A DNA stretch of 64,000 nucleotides from Epiperipatus broadwayi (GCA_028023455.1 JAQFVV010000031.1:7050926-7114925), one strand, 5' to 3'. Positions 45,860 to 63,560 are shown, numbered from the stretch's first letter. Translations and numbers: made by a program. Notes: generated by a model from the letters alone, not told the origin.

Positions 45860-48800
45860 TGTGCCCTTTTGTACGGGTCACCATTTAAGTTTTGTGATAA
45901 TTTAGTAGAAAATTTTAAATTTAAAAAGTATTTTAAAAGTGTGATGTTGACTTTGCTTGTGGTAATATTACCATAAGTTTAATTAAAGCAATCTATGAGT
46001 ATTTGATATGTGAATTGTGTTGGTATTGGGAAGATATTTAAAATGATGATGATTATGATGTAATACTGCATTAATAAATTTAATAACAAATGTTTAAAGC
46101 TAAAGTATTTAAAAGACAAGTTAAAATTAGACCAAGATATTTATTTAATTTAAAATATATGTTAAAAGTGAATAGAAATATTTTAAATTATAAGTACTTA
46201 AATTGAGATTAATATTTGATTTTAATCATATTAAATAATTATTTTAAAATCTGATGTAATATCTTATTTATTTTAAAAATATTTATTTTAAAAAAATGCA
46301 ATTGTTAGTTTATTTTTAGACTATGAAGCGTTTCTTGTGTTATAAAAAAAAAACAGATGTTAGTTAAATTTACACAAGCACGCGTGGAAGTTGTCTAATA
46401 AAGTTGCATAACTATTTTACAAAATTATGTTGTGAAATTTATAAATAATACGTGAGTTATCACGAGATAAAAATAAAGATATTAATGTAAAATATTAAAT
46501 CTGATTTTAAAAATATTACTTTAAAAATATAACGTATTTAAAAGATTTAGTTTATTTTAATGATCTTATAAAAGTTAAAATTTAGGCCAAGTGAGAAAGA
46601 ATATTTTAAAAAATGTTTGATAGATTTGAATAAACGATAAAATTATTTTTAAAATGTGATAATATTAAATATTAAATAAGTCATTATTTTATTTTTAATA
46701 GTGTGTTGATAAATATGTAAATAAGCAAAGTTTGATTGTTTAAACGTACCAATCAGATGAGGAGTCTCTTCCACTATAAAAGCTGGATTCAATTGTTGAG
46801 GGGGGCTCTCTGTAATTAAATTTCTAAGTTAATCGTGCTATTAAAAAAATAGCCAAGTAAATTTATAAACGCTCTTAAAAATCAGTTGTAAAATCATAAG
46901 AGTGTTATTGAATAATTTATAATATTTTTAAAGTAATGAATATGCAGTAGTAATTTTAATATTCCCTATTGGTCTTCTCAATATCGAAACTCAATTTACG
47001 TACAAATGATCATGGAAACATCACGTATCGTAGAAATATATCAGAAACTTTATGCTAGAAAAGTAACAGACGCTGGATTAGTACAGAAAACTATAAGATG
47101 GAGAAAAGTAGTATTTTGGACTATAAATAGTTTTAAAGTTAAATTACTATTGTCTGTTATTAATAGATATTTTAAAAAAATAAAAATACTTCTGTGGAAA
47201 AAAAGTATTTTTTTGACAAATTATAGAAGTAAAATGTATATCTTAAGGAAAGATATAAGAAGCAGTAGTAATTTTAAATAAATACTTGCCTTGTTAAGTC
47301 TTTGTGCTTAAAAGGTTAAATATTGACGTTTTAAAAAGGCAAATAGATTATAAATATGATTATTTAAAATCGTAATATAATAGAAGTACTATATTGAAGT
47401 AATCTAAACGCTGGACGTTATAGATGGAGAAATTAATTCTTACCTGAATATGTTAATTATAAATGCGCAAGTAATACATGGATGTCCAAATCAAGTTAAA
47501 CTAAACCAAGCAAGCCAAGTTGATTAAAATAATTCAATGTAAAATAATTTATAAACTATAAATTAATTTAGAAATAATAATTTTAAATAATAATCTATGA
47601 AGAACTGGATCCAGAACTTATAAACTATTTTTTTTAATTTTATTTTGTTTTCTTGTGGAACTTATTATTTTTAAAAAAAAGAACGTTACCATTTTTTTTT
47701 TATTATAAACTTTCAAGAAACACGTGATACAACGGAACAGGAAATAGTGTTCTATTGACTTTATATGTAGGATATTTGTTAGAACTTTTATGGTAGAACA
47801 AAAGTCGTCGCTGGAATATGTAATATAATCTTTTATTTTATTTATTTAACATAAAATTTAAAATATTATTAAACTATTAAAAAGTAGGTTAGGTACATTT
47901 ATTAAATAGTAACTTAAAAATAATATAATAATTAATTACATAAATTTATTTTTATAATTAATATAACACGGAATATTTTAGTGAATGTTATGAGTATGAA
48001 TGTGTATTATTTTTGTTTTCTGAAGCTGCAAATTCCGAAGACTACTGGATAGCAGATTGGACATTATTATTATTATGGTAAAAATATTGTATAATGATTT
48101 TTAATGAATTTAATATGTTTTTCTTTAGATTAGCTGAATATTATGTTGTTGTAGAATGAATGGATGGATATTTTATGAAAACACATACATTATAATGGCA
48201 ACGAACTTTATTAAAATATGCATAAGTTTTAATTTATAATATCAACATGATACGACATTACATAAGAAGCTTAGAAATAATTATATGATTCTTTCATAAA
48301 TAATTTTGATATTTTATTCATGTTTAGTATTAGAATGATGTTTATTATTTATCTAAGTAATTATTTTATTTTTGCAGGTCAGAAAAGGATTTTAAAAGTC
48401 TATATTTTTTTTTTTTTATTTTGATTTTATTAGATAAGTTAAGTTACGTTATGGGTAGAAGCCTATATTTTGATTGAAGTTTATTAAGTATAAACGATGT
48501 AGTATAGGAAATTTGGATGATGAATATTTTATTTGAAACTGATATTTATTTTCCGGAAATTTTTTTAGATAAGTTTAGAATATGTTTATAGATAGAAATT
48601 TATTAGAAAGGATTAAAGAACCCATCAAGTAAAGTAATGATTTTTTTTACATAGAGAGGAATCATACAATTTATCTAATGTAATGTTTTATGAATTTAAA
48701 ATTGATAAATGATTTAAATATTAATGTTTGAATAATACAGATATAGAATGCATATTTTATAAAATATATAACAGGAATTACATTAGGTGGAATATAATTA

Positions 48801-50140
48801 TAGCCAATCATTTGTTTGACATTATAAAGAGATATTAATTTTATATAAAGATATTAAGCAATGCTAATAATAAAGTGAATACAGGATAATACATTATAAA
48901 TGGTAATACTTAATTAATGTAGCTATTTAATAAGTAGAGCTACATTATGTACACATGCTACATAGATAGTCTTGACATATATTGTTATTTGTAGTAATTA
49001 AAGTACACTATTATTTATTAAATCTAAATTTTTTTTTTTTGAAAAACATACTGTCATATTATAATATGGCATTTGAAAGAATGTATAATTGCTTATGAAG
49101 TACATGATTTAATAACAGTGTAAACAGATTGTATTATTATTTTCTTACTTAATTCAGTTTATATTTATTTTCTTAAATTCTAAAACTGTAAATAGTGTAA
49201 ATAAAATTTTATTTGAAGTTATTGTAAATAAATTTGTTAATTTGTTTTAAAAGTGTGTCGAGTTTTCATTATTTTTCACCATAGCATTTTGACATCAGAT
49301 GATTTGAAATAAACATAATATTTGCACAAAATTGAATTTGTTATTATTATTTAGAAATGAATACAATATTTGCTTAACATTATTTTATAAGAATTGATTG
49401 ACATGAACATAAAATATTGCAATGGTCATAAGATGATTAAAATACACATTATAAGAATACAGTATTGTTTAATGCCACAGATTATTAAGTATAAGATTTT
49501 GATCTATTTTAAAATGAAGATACCATATGAAATAAAAGATATACATATGATTGTTTATTTATTCAATGATTAATTATATAATAGAAATAGATGAGATTAA
49601 ATTACACTCTAAGATTAGTATTATTTATTATTATTATTAAAATAAGTTAGGTGTATTTAAGTTTGATATAAAATCCCACATCATACTTATTTACATGAGT
49701 TATTATTATTTTAAAACAACTTAGAAGAACCTGAGATTATTTAATTATATTTTAAGTTAAAAGTTAAGAATTATTTTAGTATTATTGAAGATAATTTATT
49801 TCATTTTAAAAGTCATAAGAATGCTATAGATGTAGTGGTAAGATAATAAGGTAGTGGTAGTATTCTTATGCCATTGAGACAGTATCTTGGAGGATATTGA
49901 CTCAGTGTAAATCTGTTTATTACTTTGTAACTTTACTTCGCAGTCTCATAATTTTATAAATACTTATTTAATTAGTATAATCTAGAACTATATTGATTTT
50001 GATGATTGATAATAAATTTAATTAAACTGTGATAATATAAAAGTATATTAAAGATAGATATGCAAATTTAATTAAGCATAATAATGTAACTGAGCTAGTT
50101 GTATTTTAAACTATTTTATATATCAAGAAGTAAGGGTACA
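45860..50140 (+). repeat. 3' LTR, complete, about 4.28 kb
   Basis: Starts TGTGCCC just after the polypurine tract and ends GGGTACA; these are inverted repeats apart from one base and begin with TG and end with CA. The part from 48362 onward duplicates the 5' LTR. At about 4.3 kb it is far longer than usual for Gypsy. A small open frame (47006-47281, 91 codons) inside it has no recognised domain. Confidence 0.8.
46775..46782 (+). promoter_or_regulatory. LTR core promoter (TATA box)
   Basis: TATAAAAG lies in a locally less AT-rich stretch (GAGGAGTCTCTTCCACTATA then GCTGGATTC), with GGGGGGCTCTCTGTAA about 25-30 bp downstream as a possible start region. This would give a U3 of roughly 0.94 kb and a very long R-U5. 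Confidence 0.55.
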
Positions 50141-50257
50141 ATATATATATATATAAACATTACAAGCATAAAACTAAACTAGTCAATATATAATTAAAAT
50201 TACCCCAAATCCAAAATTTAACCAGACCAGCAAAAAAATAATATTAAAACACAACCA

Positions 50258-50300
50258 AAGGTTTCATTGCTACAAGCAGACTTCTCAAGTGTAAAGAACT
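50258..50300 (-). ncRNA. Hammerhead-like motif in PLE 3' UTR, copy B
   Basis: Same arrangement as the other PLE copies: ACAC, UUGAGAA, a UGCU-UGU-AGCA hairpin, GAAA, ACC-UUU-GGU, U, GUGU. U3/A8 again replace C3/G8. Confidence 0.45.
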
Positions 50301-50329
50301 ATAAAAACTATACAATATATATAATATTA

Positions 50330-51335
50330 AACATTACCCACAAATCCATTCACTTCCCATCCACCCTTAATATTAAAAGAACTCTTAAATAAGTTAATTG
50401 CTTCAGAATAATATATTTTCAATAATAAAGATTCTTTAATTCTTCTTTTGATTTTATTTCTCTCAAAAAAGACAACCTTAGTTCCTTCAAAATTAATAGT
50501 GTGGCCTGTATCTTTTTCATGGACATACAAAGCAGAACTAAAATATCTATTTTTAACTCTACTTTTATGAATCTTTATTCTTTCATTTAAACTCAAACTA
50601 CTCTGATCTATGTAAACCTTCTTACAAAAAAAAAAAAACAATGAATAAAATATACTACACCAGGAATAGACTTTCTATCAAAAATTTCCTTTGTATTATT
50701 TAATAAATTATTCAATGTAACACCCCTTTTCCAGGTGCTTCTCTTATTTCCAAACAATTTACTATTTCTACATACAATTTTATAAGAAAACAATTTAAAT
50801 GGCAAAGAAATAAATCATATTTTTCTCTATCCTTTTCATCCTTACAAATATTACTATTAAATAAAATACTTTTAACAAATTTATCACAGTAACCAACCCT
50901 CAAGTAATCTTTATAGAATTGACATTTCTGAAACAAAGCTATCTCACTAGAATTATTTATCTTATTATTCCTATGACCATAATTCCTTAAAACTGCTACT
51001 TTATGAGATACAGACTGATAGCTATCAGGATTAATTATAGATCTTAATACTTTACTTTTAACAAAATGACTGCATAGTAAACAATTAGTCTCTACATTTC
51101 TAATCACCAAAAGTTTTACAAATTTTAACTTACTAAAAGCTAACTCCCTTCTTCTAACACATATCTTATAGAAGGATCAAAACCATTAACCACATTTACA
51201 AATTCCTTCAATTTATCATTCTCAACTACAAATAAACAATCATCAACATATCTGACAAATAACTTTACATATAAACAGTTATTTTTAATAATAATTTCCT
51301 CTTCCATATAATTAATATAAATTGAACATACTAAA
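50330..51335 (-). pseudogene. PLE reverse transcriptase / GIY-YIG endonuclease, copy B
   Basis: Same motifs in the same order as copy A: VRYVDDCLF, HKVAVLRNYGHR, the frameshift after EKYDL, SIPGVVYFIHC, KKVYIDQSSLSLNERIKIHK and the GGWEVN terminus. An A-run expansion (AAAAAAAAAAAAA near 50626) shifts the frame at the VYID motif. Sharing the central frameshift with copy A shows the two descend from one dead copy. Confidence 0.75.
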
Positions 51336-51662
51336 GGAGAAATAATAATATTAATTATATGGAAGAGGAAATTATTATTAAAAAGAATTGTTTTTATGTA
51401 AAGTGCTCCAAATTTATATGACTGGTGTCTCAGAAAGTATTATGATTTTATAAAATAATGAATTTTTGGACTTTTTTTTTGTTTTGAACTCAAAGATAAA
51501 AATGTTATCAATCTTTTGGTTTGTATATTTACAGATATTTACTTCATCTTTATTTAATATATTATCATCATTATTAAGAAAATAATAGCTAAATGAAGAA
51601 AAATCATATGGAGAGGGTGAAAGGAATTTCACCTGTTAGCTAAGAGCAAATATTTTACAACC

Positions 51663-51664
<2 letters not shown>

Positions 51665-51731
<67 letters not shown>
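51665..51731. repeat. (TA)n microsatellite
   Basis: TA tract with one TTTG interruption, at the position where copy A has (TA)n and the retrozyme array. Confidence 0.95.
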
Positions 51732-54358
<2,627 letters not shown>

Positions 54359-56600
54359 GTTTAATGTTTGTATTATTTTTTTTACTAATATATACATATG
54401 TAAATACATGAAATAATAATATGATGTTTCATGTATATTTTAAATTAGAACTCTGATACATTATTCTAAAGAAGCAATCAATAAAAAAGTGGATTGAAAA
54501 TTAGAAAACCCAACACAAGAACCGTTTTTATTTGTTGCATTTTTTATAGAGATCAGACAAATAAAAATGATGTGCCAAATGATGGATCTTATTTATTGAT
54601 CTCGGTTTATATTGATTACTTAGTTTCAGCATGGATAAATTCTAATTAAAATGTACATGGAAAATCTGTTTAAACTAAGTGAGTGAAAAAATTCTAATAT
54701 ATACATATTGAAAGAAATGCTTCACTAGATTCTTATTATAATAAAGAATAGAAAAGAGAAAATAATATCCATGTAAATAGAAATAATCTTTAACCTTTGT
54801 TATTCCCAATAAATTATTATTTATTAGTAATTAATAATTTCTTGGTAACATTATAGGTTAAAGATTATTTATCTTTATATAGATAGTATCTTAGTTCTAT
54901 CTTTCTCTCTCTCTTTACATATATATATATATATATATATATATTCAACAGCTGGTCACATATCAGTATGTTTAGTTCAATACCAGGAAAGGAAAAAAAA
55001 AACATTAAAAGAAAAAATAATTAAATAATTAGAAAACATTTGAGATGAAATTTTCAATAATTATAACAATAAAACTCTTGGTCACATCTTTTTATTTGAT
55101 AATTTGCATGCTATATTTTAATTTCTTTTACAACAAACATTTTATTGAAAGTTTTTAAAACCTTATTCCATTGTAACTCTTCATTGTATTATATTCTTAA
55201 CTATATTTAACTAATGAAAAGAAATAGCATTGGACTACTTTAGAATGTTTTTTTAAGATAATCTTTATTAAGTAAGTAGAATCTTAGATTTTTTATAAAA
55301 AATGTATTTAAGTACACTGTAAACAACATTTTTTTAGAAAGTATTGGGTTGTTTATTGATTTCAGATGTCTATGCAACAAAGTTAATGCTTTTATAAAAC
55401 ATGATCCAGAAGAAACAAATCTGACTAGTTGAAAGATGCTTTGATTATCGTTTAACCTTGAACTTAACTTAGTTGCAAATGTAATTTTCTTGTATCTAAA
55501 TTCATGTTTCTATTTAAGAACTATAAAGATATTTAAATTGGTCACATTTCCAAATGAGTAACCATCCAAGCTAAAGTTTTATATATATATAAACTTTTGT
55601 GATTTTTCTATATATGTTGCAATTATATATATATATATATATAAACTTTTGTGATTTTTCTATATATGTTGCATACTTAATTATTATTATTACTATTATC
55701 AAATTCCTGTTTCAGATTAATTTTATCTGTTATCTTCTACGTAACATAGTCATTTCATAATTTTTACTATTTAAAAAAAATCTAGTAGTATAAAGCAGAC
55801 TCTAGTAAGTTTAACTATTAACAAGATAATTATATTATCCATGTTATAGGATATACTTTCCTGAAAGATAGATTTATAAAAAAATTGTGCCTGTGGAGTA
55901 CATTTTTATTTTAACATATGCAAATATATGATGGCTTTCCCAAAATAACTTGAATCATTTTTTGGAAGGCAAGCACATTGTAATATATGCCTCTGCCACT
56001 GGATGCATCTTGTGGAGATCCCCCTCCATCACTCTCACAATTGTTATTATTGACAGAAGTCATTGTGTGATATAATAAAAATTTTGGTTAAATGTGTTTC
56101 ACTCATTATGCAAAAGTTGCAACAATGTAATATTTTGTTACAACATGTAACATTTTGTTTCTGATGGATAAAATGGCAAAGGAAACAGGTATAATGTGTG
56201 AAAACAGATTACAAAACAGCTACTCTGGGGAAAACACAAATTTACTAGTCATTTTATGAGAGTGTCAAATTTACTATTTTGCAAAAAAGCATGGTGACTG
56301 ATGTGCAGTATCAAGATGATATTTTTTATGCAACAGGTATTGTTCACTCATAATTCATTCATAATGATCAGGTATTTAAATCCTATAAGTTTTTAAATGC
56401 TTGTATCATAAAATACATCATAAACTTCTCATTTTATGGCAAAGTGAGAATACAAGCTTTATTATAACAGAGCACTAGTGTACAAAATGTTGAATATAAA
56501 ACAATTTTAATTAAGTTCAGCATGACAGCTTATTTGCCAGCCATGTTTGGTTGATCTTGCTCTGCAAAATTTTTATTTATTCTCTCAAATAAAAAAAAGT

Positions 56601-57225
<625 letters not shown>

Positions 57226-57998
57226 TTGATTCAAATTACACAATAAGACGTTGCTATTCCCTTTTGTTAAAAGGTGTTTACATTATGGCAGATTGAGAGC
57301 AACCCAGGTCTTTAATTATCGGAACTTGAAGTTCGTAACTTTGATTGTAAAGCGATGGAATTGTTGTGCTCATTTACTTCATTAGCATTCTATAACACTT
57401 CAACTCCTGACAAATTAATCAGAGATTAACAATTGCTACATATATGTGTATGATCTGTGTGTGCGTAAAGTAAGAGAATATTGCAAGGAGTTTTAGTTAT
57501 TATTTCAGACCATTTTTTTACTACATTTTTTTTTTTAATTTTACAATAAAACATTTTACAAATGGATAATCAAATTCTTCACAAGTTGCTAACGCCAACT
57601 ACATCTCAAAGTGTATTAGAAAAATATCTTAACAAAGTTATCCTATTTGAGTTCATCTCACAGAATTAGTGTGGTTAATGTTATTTAATAAAATCCACTA
57701 AAACAAGAACTATAATTAATCTCAAGACAGATTCTAAAACAAAAAGTTTCAATGTTTTGGTTAAAAAAGTGAGAGGAAAACTTTTTATATAAATAAATAA
57801 AACCATCTTTTAAAAAAACTTTTTGCGAAAAGGATTAAATTAAAATTATCTCTTGAAACACTTCTGTATTAAACTAAGTATATATTTTTTAAACATAGGT
57901 AAACTTTTGAGCATATATAAAAATTTTAACGGTAAATACAATATTATAGTTTATATTCTTTTGTAGGCTTTCGCTTACGTGGTAATCCTCGTCAGCTT

Positions 57999-60976
57999 TA
58001 ATTGAATTTATATATCATCATTATCAACCATTATCAATCCACTGCAGGATGAAGCTCTCTGCAAGTTTAATCCATCTTCTCCAATCTTTAGCTTATCTTC
58101 TCCACATCACCCCTGCACACTTTCTTATTTCATCCATCCATCTCACATGTGGTCTCTTTCTGGGTCTTTTACAATCTTTTGTAATCCAGTTTAAAATTTC
58201 AATAGTCCATCTATTATCATTTTTTCTAACAATATGTCCAGCCCAACTCCACTTCAATCTTTTAATTTTTTCAATGAGGTCAGTAACACCTGTTTGTTCT
58301 CTTACCCATACATTGTGTTTACAATCTCTTCTTGTTACTCCCAACATACATCTTTCCATACTTCTTTGAGTAGTCTGAAGTCTCTGAATTGCTCTTCTAT
58401 TAAGTGTCCAAGTCTCAGATCCATAAGTAAGAACTGGTAAAACACATTTGTTAAAAACCTTCCTTTTCAAACACATAGGCATATTTCCTTTTAGTATCAA
58501 GTTATTTCTACCAAAAGCACTCCAACCAAGTTTAATTCTATGATTAATTTCCTCCATTATGTTTTCATCTGCATTAATAATCTGACCAAGGTATTTGTAA
58601 CTGTTAACTTTTTCTAATTCATCATAATAAATCTTTATTTTCATATTTTGAGCAAATCGATTAAACATTACTTTAGTCTTTTTAACATTTATCTTTAGTC
58701 CTACTTTCCTATTTTCATCTGATAATTGCTGCAACATTTCCTCCGGATCTGAAGCATTATTTGCAAAAACAACTACATCATCTGCAAAATCTAAATGACT
58801 TAAATAATCACCATTTACTTTCAGTTCTTTAGTTTCCCATTTTAATCCACAAAATACTTCATGCAGCACTGCTGTAAAAAGTTTTGGAGATATGGAGTCA
58901 CCTTGTCTTACACCTTTCTCAATGTTGATTTTTCCAGTATCATTATGTAATCTAATTGTTGCTGTTGCATTTTTATAAATATTCTTTAAAATATGACAAT
59001 ATCCTGGATCTATACCTTGATGATCTAATGCTTTAATCACTGAAGAAATGTTTATAGAATCAAATGCCTTTTCATAATCTACAAATACTAAGCATAATTG
59101 TCCTTTCTATAACTTCTCTCAATACCTGGATATGATCTACTGTACTAAAACCACTTTTAAATCCGGCTTGTTCTCTTGGTTGGTGGAAAACCAATGTTCT
59201 CTGTAGACGAGTAGTAATTATCTTGGTAAAAATTTTATATAAAACTGATAAAAGGCTGATAGATAGGTCTGTAATTTCTAATATCTTCTTTATCACCTTT
59301 TTTAAATATTAATATTATTACTGCATTCTTCCAATCATCCGGTACATCTTTATCATTTAGACATTTGGTATATAACTTTGCTAAAAAAAATTCTATTTCT
59401 TCACCTGCTTCTTTTAATATATCAATTATAATTCCATCATTACCTGGAGCCTTTCCTTTCTTCATACATTTAATTACATGTCTCATTTCTTCATTTAAAA
59501 TTCTGGACAATTTGGAAGTTGTAATAGATATAGGAGGTACTTGTTCTTTATTACTGTATAATTCTTGATAAAAATCTTCTACCAATTTCATGATGTCATC
59601 TCTCCTTTTGGTAATAATTCCATCTTTTTTTCTTATTGCAGATATAAATTTCCTACCAATACCAACATTTTGTTTTACATTCTTATGACTTTTATTTTCT
59701 TCTACAGCTTTCCTTGCTAGTTCACAGTTATACTTTCTTATATCATTTTAACTTTTTTCTGCACCATTTTAAAAAATTCGAGATATTCAATTCTTTTTAA
59801 TGCATCATTTTTGTATATCTTCATATTCCTTCTTTTCTTCAAACATTCTTTAGTATCAGTAGAAATTTTATTGGTAAATTGCTGTTTCTTTCTACCAGCT
59901 ATCTTTGTTGCAGTTTTCAAAAGTGTATCAGTTATTTTCATATTTATTTCATTCAAATCTGAATCATGTTCAAAATCTACTAATACTTGAAACCGATTTG
60001 TAAGTTCTAATTTAAATTCATTAGAATGTTTGTGAAGATTAGGAATATCAACTGTAAATTTTGTTTTTCTTAATAATTTTTGTCTCTCTAGTTTTACATT
60101 AACACATATCTTACACCTTACTAATCGATGATCACTTCCTGTGTTAAATTTATTAAGAACATTACAATCTTGAAATATGTATTTCCTGTTAGTCAAAATA
60201 TAATCCAATTCTGCTGTACCTTCATTTGGATGCTTTCATGTCCATTTCCTTTTAACATTTTTCTCAAAAAAAGAATTCATAATATAAAGTTTTTCTTTTT
60301 CTGCAAACTCCACAAGTCTATGTCCTCTCTCATTTCTATTACCATAATCAAAATTACCCACAGCACTTTCATCTTTCATTTTTTTACCAATTCTAGCATT
60401 AAAATCTCCCATAACAATTTTAAAATGGTGTTTACTCTGATCAAAAGCCTTTTGTACATCCATATAAAAATCTTCTACTATCTGCATTTGGTATCTGCTA
60501 TTAAGTTGTACAACTAATCTTGCCACTCTGTCCGATACACCATCAATCTCCACAATATTGTTCTTCCACTTTTTATTTATAATGAATCCTACTCCACTTG
60601 TATTTCCAATATTTGTGTCTTTATAATAGAGTATATGTTTACTTTTTAAATCAATTGTCTCTTCACCTTTTCTTATAACTTCACAAAGTCCAATAATGTC
60701 CCATTTAATATAAGAGAGTTCTTCTTCTAATTCTTGCAATCTTCCTTCACTTGAAAGTGATCTGCAGTTGTAAGTACCTAAATAAAAAGTCATCATCAAA
60801 TGGCCGCCTGGGTCCGCAATCAAGGGATTCTTAGCATCCTCCACCTTCGGCCACCAACCACTGCCTTGGTTGGTGACTTTACAGGCTCCTGGGAATAAGG
60901 GCCATGCTTTATTTTTGTCTGTCATAATTGTATATATGTATTGGGGAAAATATTTATCATTTACACAAACATTCAT
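57999..60976 (-). pseudogene. RTE-type LINE, copy B (endonuclease-reverse transcriptase)
   Basis: Same element as copy A with fewer lesions. The RT second half is open for 315 codons (59040-58093): GVRQGDSISP, LDFADDVVVFANN, SYKYLGQII, TYGSETWTL and AGHIVRKND. Upstream fragments carry [10 protein letters not shown] and RNYRPI (59591-59235). The endonuclease fragments (60976-59738) carry TYNCRSL, GLCEV, VMGDFNARIG and the catalytic GSDHRLV, which copy A has lost. A 42-bp in-frame deletion removes the APT motif region (around 60480). Frameshifts near 59100 and 59290 are shared with copy A. It is inactive. Confidence 0.85.
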
Positions 60977-61221
60977 TCTGCCTTATCAGGCACTGAGAAG
61001 AAAGTCCATGGTGTTTATTGATCTTAAACTCAGAGGTAAAAAGCCAATAAACTCACCATGCTGGCTAATACATGTTGGTGAGCAGCCCATCCATGTTCGT
61101 ATACTATTTGAATAATCACAAAGTAATAACAGCTGCAACGACAAGAATGTATGGAGTGGACATTAGGAATTTACCCTGCTCGGTTCCTTTAAGGCCTCCA
61201 AGAGGAATCAAAGGGTCTCCT

Positions 61222-61545
61222 TTCAGTTAATAGCATCAATAGATGGTGTTTTACCAAAAACACCGTCGAAGCATCTGTTTGTTTACATAAATGCCAGAGT
61301 AAGCATTCACTATCTTTTTCATTAGTTTCACCCTCAGATCATGATTTCAAGCTGATTTGCTATCATCAGTGAAGGATAGGAAAAAGAAACTAGATCTAAA
61401 CACTAAACTCTGAGCGTTTATGAAACAATTTCTATTCAGCTTGCAAGCGTGAATCTTTTAGACACGTAATGTCTTCAATATCAGCATAGCAAGCCCGATA
61501 GCTATATGGGTCTGATATCAGTTCAGTTTCACCACTTAGTAGAAG

Positions 61546-61550
<5 letters not shown>
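61222..61550 (-). mobile_element. Single diverged retrozyme unit, copy B
   Basis: Counterpart of 28822-29131, ending at a longer TA tract (61551-61621). Confidence 0.75.
61320..61382 (-). ncRNA. Type I hammerhead ribozyme in single unit, copy B
   Basis: Identical to copy A in stem I CCUUCA/UGAGGG, core CUGAUGA, stem II, GAAA, AUCAUGAU and AUC. Confidence 0.75.

Positions 61551-61621
<71 letters not shown>
61551..61621. repeat. (TA)n microsatellite
   Basis: TA tract, about 70 bp, against about 18 bp in copy A. Confidence 0.95.
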
Positions 61622-61626
<5 letters not shown>

Positions 61627-62123
61627 CCACCTGCAATGCGAAGTACTATGGCATCTCCTTTATTGGAATCAAGAATCTCTCAGCAACTATGCCCAGAGAA
61701 ACCTGTTAGCCACATTATCTTCCCTCCCCATTCCCCATATTAAATTTTACCAAATTCTCTATCTTGCTCTATTCCATTTCCACAATATTATATTTTTCAC
61801 TATATAAACTTTATATCTAAATCTTCCTTATTTTTTTTCAAATCCAGCATGAAAAACAAAAATGCACTTCCTGTATAGTCAATTTGTTTATATTTATTCT
61901 CCCACAACTTCATTATTTGCATCCTTTCTGTTCTGTATATAGGCATTTATATTTAATTAACAGATGCCTAATATTTTCCATTCCAAACTTACAGACTAAA
62001 TCATCCACATTCCTGCATTAATGTGTATATCCCCTTGTCGCTATTAATCCTATTCAAGCCTTAAACAGTAAACTGCTTTCCTTGCTATTATCATAAATTA
62101 ACTCACAACCAATGTTCTGTTTA

Positions 62124-62217
<94 letters not shown>

Positions 62218-63560
62218 ACCCTTTTTTACTCTCCATAATAATTCTTCATCTCTCCAAACCCCTATTTTTTTTTTAATTCATCTATTCTTCTATTCCATTC
62301 TTTGACACTGTAACACTCAACAATTTTCTTAACACAATCATCCGATCTTTTGTACAAGTATGCTGAGGTAACATCTTTATCCAAATACCCTGCATACCAT
62401 ATTGCCTTTCTCATGCATCTTATCTGTTCTTTACTCACAATCTAATTAAGTAACTATTTTGTCTATTCAATTACTATCCATAAATTGCAATCTACCAAAC
62501 ATTTTCATTTTGTTTTTTGAATCTTGCATATAAACATTTTTCCATTCCATTTTCCCTTGAATATATAATTTGTCATCCATACATCTGTATCTAATGCATG
62601 TCTTCCTACCTCATTTTGTACCTTTTTAAATTAATCTAAAACCACTTAACTAAAACATGATGCATCATTACAATAAGTTAACTCTGCTACTGCCAGTCAT
62701 TTCCATACAATTCTTGCTACATCATATTTATTATATGAAAGCACTGTTAATTTTTCCAGTCTCTTTTTTTCTTTGCTTCATTTATCATTTTTTTTTCACC
62801 CATTCATCCAAGCAATTTTTCTGATTATTTAAGACAATTGCAAAGTAGTTATGCCTATTCTCCACATTTAATTTTGCATCCCTCTATAAATATTTTGTCT
62901 TCTACTTCCTCAGTGTTAATCATTATTACTTTTGATTTTTCTTCACCTAGCTAATTCCAACTTCTTACTTACCCTTGTGCATGTCTTCAGCATAATTTCC
63001 ATATTTACTTTCTGTGTACAAAACAATATCAGCAAATAGAAGACATGATAATGTAATATACTCTTTGCCATCTATTAATGTTATCTCTACCTTTTTTTTT
63101 TTAGAATTTTTATTGCTTTCACCATTTTTCTCAAATATGATAAAAACAAAATATGTGATATAAGATATACTTGCCTTTTCTATACCATAAAAATAATATA
63201 TAACTGTCTACCTGAATTTCTTTTAATATCTATAAGTTGTGAGACTATAATTAATCTATATCCTATATGCCTATCTGATTAAAAACATACTTGCATTTCC
63301 CCCACTATTTTATTTTCTTCCATCCATTTTGCCACCCTTCCAGTCATCATATTTGCAAAAACTTTATATATCACTGACATTACCATTATCGGTCTATAAT
63401 TATTTAACTTTTTTATGATTCTTACTTTTTCCTTTAAATAATATTCCACCTATCTCCAAATTCTGTTTTTGTGCCATCTTATAAAAACATGATAATAGAT
63501 TTAATTTTGACCTAATTTCCAAATTCATAACCATTTCTGCTGCTCTTTAAACTACCTATA
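61622..63560 (-). pseudogene. Second decayed LINE reverse transcriptase, copy B
   Basis: Counterpart of 29132-31100 with the same NYRPI, FADI and C-terminal zinc-finger-like motifs and the same internal TA tract (62128-62214). Few base differences from copy A. Confidence 0.6.

Larger units (their letters stand above)
37168..50140 (+). mobile_element. Ty3/Gypsy-type LTR retrotransposon with very long LTRs
   Basis: Order: partial 5' LTR, leader with candidate primer-binding site, gag, pol (protease, RT, RNase H, integrase), polypurine tract, complete 3' LTR. RT and RNase H before integrase defines the Gypsy order. No envelope-like ORF follows pol. The two LTR parts that can be compared differ only by occasional substitutions and short indels, so the insertion is fairly recent. 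One frameshift and one stop in pol make this copy defective. Confidence 0.9.
50141..51660 (-). mobile_element. Penelope-like element, copy B
   Basis: Nearly identical to copy A (18671-20138), including the 5' fold-back and about 260 bp beyond it. Here the 3' terminus is complete through CTAGTTTAGTTTTATGCTTG (minus strand) and abuts a short TA tract that touches the Gypsy LTR end. Confidence 0.85.

Noticed and set aside
47006-47281. 91-codon ORF inside the 3' LTR as a real gene
   Set aside because: No recognised motif; within AT-rich LTR sequence an ORF of this size is expected by chance.
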